From positions 17,294 through 50,095 of the forward strand of contig CALMRM010000287.1 of NCBI GenBank assembly GCA_937871605.1: a DNA stretch of 32,802 nucleotides, read 5' to 3'. Origin of the DNA: an uncultured Terriglobus sp. Its GTDB lineage: Bacteria; Acidobacteriota; Terriglobia; Terriglobales; Acidobacteriaceae. The notes beneath the pieces are model-generated. The model saw nothing but the letters and a program-made list of their open reading frames with translations, had not been told where the DNA came from and ran no database searches. Shown here in pieces: positions 27,837 through 32,802 of this stretch (the stretch's first letter is position 1; every line of letters begins with the position of its first letter). Made by a program: the position numbers and the translations under genes.

Positions 27837-29593
27837 CGCTGGCCAAGCGGCGCAGGGAACTCCGCCACCTTGGGTGTGACCCTGCCTGGTGCTGTGTGGG
27901 TTGAGCCGCCCTGGTCGTCGATCACATGTTCAATCGCACCCAGGTTGTCCAGCGCCACCGTGATCATGTGGTGGAAGCGAACGCCTGCGGTGCGCGGCAC
28001 CTCAATGGAGCGGTCCAGCACCACGTCCGGATGGCGGAAGACACTGTACACGCCCAGCCCCCACGCCTCATGCTCGCGCACCGTGTCGGCCACCTTGTAG
28101 CTGGCCCAGCCGTTCGCGCCGTTGCGGTCGGTCCAGGCAACCTGCGTGGGCGGGTCGTACGGGATTTCGGACTGGTAGAAGTAGGTGCGGCCGGCCTCGC
28201 CGTTCCACAAGACCTGGTAGTGCTGGTGGTGCTCCACGAACAAGCCGTAGACCGTGACGCGGTTGCCATTGACGACGAGCCCATTGTCGCTCTCGTTCAC
28301 GGTCCAGCCCACGCTGTTGCTGCCGCTGAGACCATGGTCCGCACGCCAGATCCAGGTGTGGTCCACCACGGTATCGTCGCTGTCGATGACGAGGTTTGCC
28401 GATACCCTGCCCACCGCGGCGCCACCGACGCGGAAGAAGACGTCGTGCAGGGCTATGGGGTCAGCCTCGTGCGAGCGGTGCGTGCCCGGGCTGCCCACGT
28501 GCAGCAGCGAGGGCGACTTCGCCTCACCCGCGTCGAACAGCAGGCCAGAGACGGTGACGCCGTCCACGTCAGCCACGGTCATGGCCTCGGTACCGCGCAC
28601 CGGGTGCAGCGTGGCGAAACCTAGGCCCAGCACAGTGCTGTCCTTGCGCGTGACGCGGAGCGGTTCCTGCAGGTCGTAGATGCCGGGCGTTAACAGCAGG
28701 TCCTTGCCCGCGGCCAGCGCCCGGTTGATGGTGGCTGCTGTGTCGCGCTCAGGCCGCGCAATGTAGAAGCGGCCTAATGGGACTACCCGCCCGGGTGTAC
28801 TGCCGCCGTGCCAGGTGACGCCGCTGGTGTTCCGCTGCAGCGCGGGGATGCGCACCGCTACGGTGCCGTTCGGCTGCTGCTCCAGGTAGGGCTGTTCGCG
28901 CACCACGGGTGTGGTGGCGATCTTTGTGTACGGAGGCTGCGGCCACTCGCCGGGCGGCATGGTCGGCGTGCCCACAAAGACCATGTTCCAGTTGGAGCCG
29001 GTCCAGCGCGCCCACTCCGTATTGCGCGAAATCCATTGCTGCTGCGTGCCGGAGTCCACGGTGCCGTCCACGGCGGTGTCGCTCATCCATCCACCGCTGG
29101 CCCAGCCGTGCTGCTGGTTCAGCACCATGTTGCCGAGCACGTGCATGCGCCGGAACGATACTGCCTGCGACACCGCCCACTGCATCGTTCCGCTGTCGGG
29201 CGTGACGGAGAAGCCCTCGGCCGAGCGCCAGAACGTAGTAGTGGCGTTGTTGTTATTGAGCGCTGCGTCCACGCGAACGTCACCGATGATGTGCACGGCG
29301 TCCGGCGAAGCACCCAGCCCAATGACCTGCGTGTAAAAGCCAATGGGCAGGTGGAGGTGGTACGTGCCGGGCGCAAACACAAAGGCATAGCGCCCGCTGC
29401 CGAACTCCGCGTGCTGCTGCTCTGCATAGACGACGTCGATCCTGGCCTGGATGTCAGCAGGCTTGCTGGCCGTCGTGTAGACGAAGACGTTCGGCCCGAG
29501 GTCGGGCATCGCCGATGCGCGTTGCGCACTTGCCTGCTGCACTGCCACGCCGCACAGAACGAAGAAGACCATCTGACATAAACGACGCACCAT
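27830..29593 (-). CDS. Secreted right-handed beta-helix protein (carbohydrate-active-like, GH55-like architecture)
   Basis: Signal MVRRLCQMVFFVLCGVAVQQASAQ; YAFVFAPGTYHLHLPIGFYTQVIGLGASPDAVHIIGDVRV, FWRSAEGFSV, DTAATINRALAAGKDLLLTPGIYDLQEPLRVTRKDSTVLGLGFATLHP; two beta-helix-type modules. Confidence 0.72.
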   Translation of the reverse strand: MVRRLCQMVFFVLCGVAVQQASAQRASAMPDLGPNVFVYTTASKPADIQARIDVVYAEQQHAEFGSGRYAFVFAPGTYHLHLPIGFYTQVIGLGASPDAVHIIGDVRVDAALNNNNATTTFWRSAEGFSVTPDSGTMQWAVSQAVSFRRMHVLGNMVLNQQHGWASGGWMSDTAVDGTVDSGTQQQWISRNTEWARWTGSNWNMVFVGTPTMPPGEWPQPPYTKIATTPVVREQPYLEQQPNGTVAVRIPALQRNTSGVTWHGGSTPGRVVPLGRFYIARPERDTAATINRALAAGKDLLLTPGIYDLQEPLRVTRKDSTVLGLGFATLHPVRGTEAMTVADVDGVTVSGLLFDAGEAKSPSLLHVGSPGTHRSHEADPIALHDVFFRVGGAAVGRVSANLVIDSDDTVVDHTWIWRADHGLSGSNSVGWTVNESDNGLVVNGNRVTVYGLFVEHHQHYQVLWNGEAGRTYFYQSEIPYDPPTQVAWTDRNGANGWASYKVADTVREHEAWGLGVYSVFRHPDVVLDRSIEVPRTAGVRFHHMITVALDNLGAIEHVIDDQGGSTHTAPGRVTPKVAEFPAPLGQRQ

Positions 29594-29646
29594 ACACCCA
29601 CACCTTCTGCATCGCGCCCCGGCCCGGCGGGCGACGCCTGAGTGTA

Positions 29647-29662
29647 GAACACACGATTGTTT
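29647..29662. promoter_or_regulatory. Candidate LacI-type operator, site 2
   Basis: GAACACACGATTGTTT; 13/16 identical to site 1; lies between the divergent beta-helix gene and lacI-family gene. Confidence 0.4.
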
Positions 29663-29756
29663 CCTGCCAAAAACGCCGCAGACCTGGGACGCACGGCTCC
29701 ACGCTTCCCGCGGCGACACACGCAGACACACCTCTGTCCACTACACTGTGCTCACC

Positions 29757-30818
29757 ATGACCATGCGCAGTCTGGAGTCAGGCGATCCGGGCCAACCCAC
29801 CAGCCTGAAAACGCTCGGGGAGTATCTCGGCCTGGATCCGAGCACGGTCTCCTTTGTGCTGAACAACACGCCAAACCGGTCCATTCCAGAGGCGACCCGG
29901 CAGCGGGTGCGCGAGGCCGCGGCCAGGTTTGGCTACCAGCCAAGCCACATCGCGCGTTCGCTGCGCAGCAAAAAGACGCAGACGCTCGGCGTCATGCTGC
30001 CGGAGATGGGGGAGGGTTATCACGCGCAGGTGCTCAACGGCGTGGCCGACGTCTTGATGCGCGAGCAGTGGTTCTTTTTCACGGTGCACCACCGCCACCG
30101 CAAAGACCTGGTGAACACCTATCCCAAGCTGCTGCAGGCACGCGGCGTGGAAGGCATCCTGACCATCGATACGCGACTGGAGTGCACGCCCGCAGTGCCC
30201 ACGGTGTGCGTAGCCCATCACGGCGGGCTCCCCGGTGTCAGCAGCATCAACCTGGACGAGGACGCCGCCGCCATGCAGTCGCTGCGGCACCTGTACGACC
30301 TGGGACACCGGCAGATCGTGTTCATGCGCGGGCAGAGCTTCAGTTCTGATTCGGACGTGCGTTGGCACGCGACCGTGCGTGCCGCAAAGGCGCTTGGCAT
30401 TGCCATGCCGGAATCTTTGACCATTCGCCTGGAAAAAGACACGGTCACGCCAGAGCTCGGCTACCCGGACATGAGCGAACTGCTGCAGCGTACACGCGCC
30501 TTTACGGCGGTGCTGTGCTTCAACGATGTGTCGGCCATCGGTGTGATTCGCTCGCTGACGGATGCCGGGCTGCGGGTTCCGGAGGACTGCTCCGTGGTGG
30601 GGTTCGACGATATTTCGTCCGCCGACTACCAGGTGCCGCGGCTAACCACGGTGCGGCAGCCGCTGCACCGCATGGGCCAGACCGCTGCGGAAACCCTGCT
30701 GCGCTGCATTGCAGGCGAGGCCGTGCCGCACGAGACACAGTTGCAACCGGAGCTGATGGTGCGGGAATCATCAGCGCGTGCATCCCGGCTGTGTGTAAAC
30801 AAACGCTTGTTTAGCTAA
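29757..30818 (+). CDS. LacI-family transcriptional regulator
   Basis: HTH SLKTLGEYLGLDPSTVSFVLNNTPNRSIPEATRQRVREAAARFGYQPSHIARSLRSKKTQTLGVMLPE; effector domain INLDEDAAAMQSLRHLYDLGHRQIVFM, CFNDVSAIGVIRSLTDAGLRVPEDCSVVGFDDISSADYQVPRLTTVRQPL. Confidence 0.95.
   Translation: MTMRSLESGDPGQPTSLKTLGEYLGLDPSTVSFVLNNTPNRSIPEATRQRVREAAARFGYQPSHIARSLRSKKTQTLGVMLPEMGEGYHAQVLNGVADVLMREQWFFFTVHHRHRKDLVNTYPKLLQARGVEGILTIDTRLECTPAVPTVCVAHHGGLPGVSSINLDEDAAAMQSLRHLYDLGHRQIVFMRGQSFSSDSDVRWHATVRAAKALGIAMPESLTIRLEKDTVTPELGYPDMSELLQRTRAFTAVLCFNDVSAIGVIRSLTDAGLRVPEDCSVVGFDDISSADYQVPRLTTVRQPLHRMGQTAAETLLRCIAGEAVPHETQLQPELMVRESSARASRLCVNKRLFS
30797..30812. promoter_or_regulatory. Candidate LacI-type operator, site 1
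   Basis: AAACAAACGCTTGTTT; AAACAA/TTGTTT perfect arms around a central CG; upstream of GH30, overlapping the last codons of the regulator. Confidence 0.45.
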
Positions 30819-30921
30819 CCTTCCTCGCCGTTCCGGTTGACAGCAGAACCGCTGCGCGTGCCCAATGAAGGCGGCCTCGCGGCGTGGTATCCATGCCTGC
30901 ACAGCCCGAAGAGGGTTCCTA

Positions 30922-32337
30922 ATGAAGCATGTTCGACGTTCGCTGGGCTGCCTGCTTCTCAGCGCCCTGCTGTTGGGTGGTGCGCTGCCGCTGCACGCAC
31001 GCGGGGCACAGAAGGGCGAGTGGCTGACCACGCCGGACCGCGCCAACCTGCTGGCACGCAAGGACGCATTGAGGTGGAAGCGGGCGGGGAGCGGGACGGC
31101 AAGCGTCATTGCCGTGGACGACACGAAGCGCTACCAGACGATGGACGGCTTTGGCCACGCCTTGACCGGCGGCAGTGCTCAGCTGCTGATGAAGATGAGC
31201 CCGGCCAGGCGCTCCGCGCTGCTGCATGAGCTGTTCTCCGCCGGACCGGACGGCATCGGTACCAGCTACCTGCGCATCTCGGTGGGCGCGTCCGACATGA
31301 ACGACCACGTCTACACCTACGACGACGTGCCCGCAGGCAGCACCGACACCGCGCTGCAGCACTTTTCACTGGCGGAAGACGAGAAGGACGTCATCCCTGT
31401 CCTGCGGGAGATCCTGGCCATCCAGCCGGGCATCCACATCATGGCCACGCCCTGGACCGCGCCCTCCTGGATGAAGACCAACGGCCTGCCAAAGGGCGGC
31501 AACCTGCAGCCGCAGTACTACGACGTGTACGCGCAGTACCTGATTCGCTATCTGCAGGCCATGGCACAGCATGCCATCCCCATCGCCACGCTGTCGCCGC
31601 AGAATGAGCCGGAGAACGCGAAGAACACGCCCAGCATGCTGGTCACGTCAGAGCAGGAAGCTGACTTCATCGGCGGCCATCTTGGGCCAGCGATCGCCAA
31701 GGCCGGGCTGAAGACGAAGCTGATCGACTTCGACCACAACTGCGACCACCCGGACTACAGCATCGACCTCTTGAAGAACGCGGAGGCGAACCGTTACACC
31801 GACGGCTCCGGCTTTCACTTATACCTCGGCAAGATTGATGCGATGACGCAGGTGCATGACGCTTTTCCGGCGAAGAACCTGTACTTCACCGAGCAGATGG
31901 TGATCCCGCGCAGGAACGACCCGGCGCTGCTGATGGCGGAACCGGTGGCGCGGCTGATGGTGGGCGCGCCGGAGAACTGGGCTCGCAACGTGCTGCTGTG
32001 GAACCTGGCGGCGGACCCGGACAATGGGCCGCACACACCGGACGGCGGCTGCCCCATCTGCGTGGGCGCCATGACGCTGGACGGTGACACCGTGACGCGG
32101 CACGTGGCGTACTACACCGCGGCCCACCTCTCGAAGTTTGTGCCGCCGGGTTCGGTGCGCGTCGACTCGACGGCGCCTGTTGCGCTGCCGCATGTTGCGT
32201 TTGTAACGCCGGGCGGCAGCCACGTGCTGCTGGTCAGCAATACCACCGCCGCCGAACGCAGCTTCACCATCCGCAGCCACGGCAAGGACGCCGAAGGGAG
32301 CCTGCCCGCGGGTGCGGTGGCCACCTACGTCTGGTAG
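30922..32337 (+). CDS. Glycoside hydrolase family 30 (glucosylceramidase / beta-1,6-glucanase-like)
   Basis: Signal MKHVRRSLGCLLLSALLLGGALPLHARG; YQTMDGFGHALTGGSAQLL, TPWTAPSWMKTNG, acid/base LSPQNEPEN, nucleophile region LYFTEQMV, C-terminal beta-sandwich. Confidence 0.92.
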   Translation: MKHVRRSLGCLLLSALLLGGALPLHARGAQKGEWLTTPDRANLLARKDALRWKRAGSGTASVIAVDDTKRYQTMDGFGHALTGGSAQLLMKMSPARRSALLHELFSAGPDGIGTSYLRISVGASDMNDHVYTYDDVPAGSTDTALQHFSLAEDEKDVIPVLREILAIQPGIHIMATPWTAPSWMKTNGLPKGGNLQPQYYDVYAQYLIRYLQAMAQHAIPIATLSPQNEPENAKNTPSMLVTSEQEADFIGGHLGPAIAKAGLKTKLIDFDHNCDHPDYSIDLLKNAEANRYTDGSGFHLYLGKIDAMTQVHDAFPAKNLYFTEQMVIPRRNDPALLMAEPVARLMVGAPENWARNVLLWNLAADPDNGPHTPDGGCPICVGAMTLDGDTVTRHVAYYTAAHLSKFVPPGSVRVDSTAPVALPHVAFVTPGGSHVLLVSNTTAAERSFTIRSHGKDAEGSLPAGAVATYVW

Positions 32338-32443
32338 CTCAGGCCCGGTTGCAGAGAGTTGTACTGTTGCTGAACCTCAGACACAGGTTTGTCTAGAGAT
32401 TGTTCTCACTGGTAGTGTTGCGAAGGAAATCCGGTTCACCTCT

Positions 32444-32802
32444 ATGCGCATACCCGTTCAGTTTGACCGCCCCTTGTCGCTCGCCGCAGTGCTTTTCGTC
32501 AGCGTTGTACCGTTCGCACGTCCGCAGATGCCGCCCACAGCTGCCACGCAGGCCGTGGCACCCACTGCGCAGGAGCGCCGCTTTGTGGACGACCTGCTCC
32601 ACCGCATGACGCTGGACGAAAAGGTCGGGCAGATGGAGCAGGCCGCCGGGCAGCCCATGTTTACGCCACCTGCCGTGTCAGAGCAGCTGGCGCGCACCGG
32701 CGGGGTGGGCAGCTTCCTCTTCTTTACGGACCCCGCGCGCATCAACCAGCTGCAGCACCTTGCGGTGGAGCAGTCGCGCCTGCACATTCCATTGCTGTTT
32801 GG
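32444..32802 (+). CDS. Glycoside hydrolase family 3 (beta-glucosidase-like), N-terminus only
   Basis: Frame open to window end: signal-like N-terminus then RRFVDDLLHRMTLDEKVGQMEQAAGQPM...GGVGSFLFFTDPARINQLQHLAVEQSRLHIPLLFG, diagnostic GH3 N-terminus. Confidence 0.93.
   Translation, partial: MRIPVQFDRPLSLAAVLFVSVVPFARPQMPPTAATQAVAPTAQERRFVDDLLHRMTLDEKVGQMEQAAGQPMFTPPAVSEQLARTGGVGSFLFFTDPARINQLQHLAVEQSRLHIPLLF

Noticed and set aside
32379-32394. AGACACAGGTTTGTCT upstream of GH3 as a third LacI operator
   Set aside because: Only the outer 5-bp arms are palindromic and the centre does not match sites 1 and 2.

Overview
The window is a GC-rich bacterial chromosome segment. Family content (TIGR03435-type protein, FecR-like protein, sorbosone dehydrogenase-like protein, lineage-typical housekeeping genes) suggests Acidobacteriota (Terriglobia-like). 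It is mostly ordinary core genome: lipA, apt, frr, alr, glmM, xseA, acylphosphatase, efp, trpG, trpE and an ABC exporter pair, with accessory genes between them (Mrr-type endonuclease, HEPN-domain protein plus partner, ExbD-like orphan). The right end is a glycan-degradation locus (beta-helix protein, LacI regulator, GH30, GH3). No rRNA, tRNA, CRISPR array, transposase or prophage was recognised. Items most worth a second look: (i) a compact minus-strand unit at 2221-2442 with two leader hairpins, a strong Shine-Dalgarno, a 34-aa ORF and a 3' hairpin; (ii) an efp-HEPN-partner gene string with overlapping start/stop codons; (iii) an EF-P with Asn at the usual Lys/Arg tip position; (iv) a pair of matching LacI-operator-like palindromes flanking the LacI regulator; (v) three related REP-like inverted-repeat elements; (vi) two genes each split by an apparent 1-nt frameshift next to a short C/G run. 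All family calls come from reading translated sequence by eye; no database search was run.
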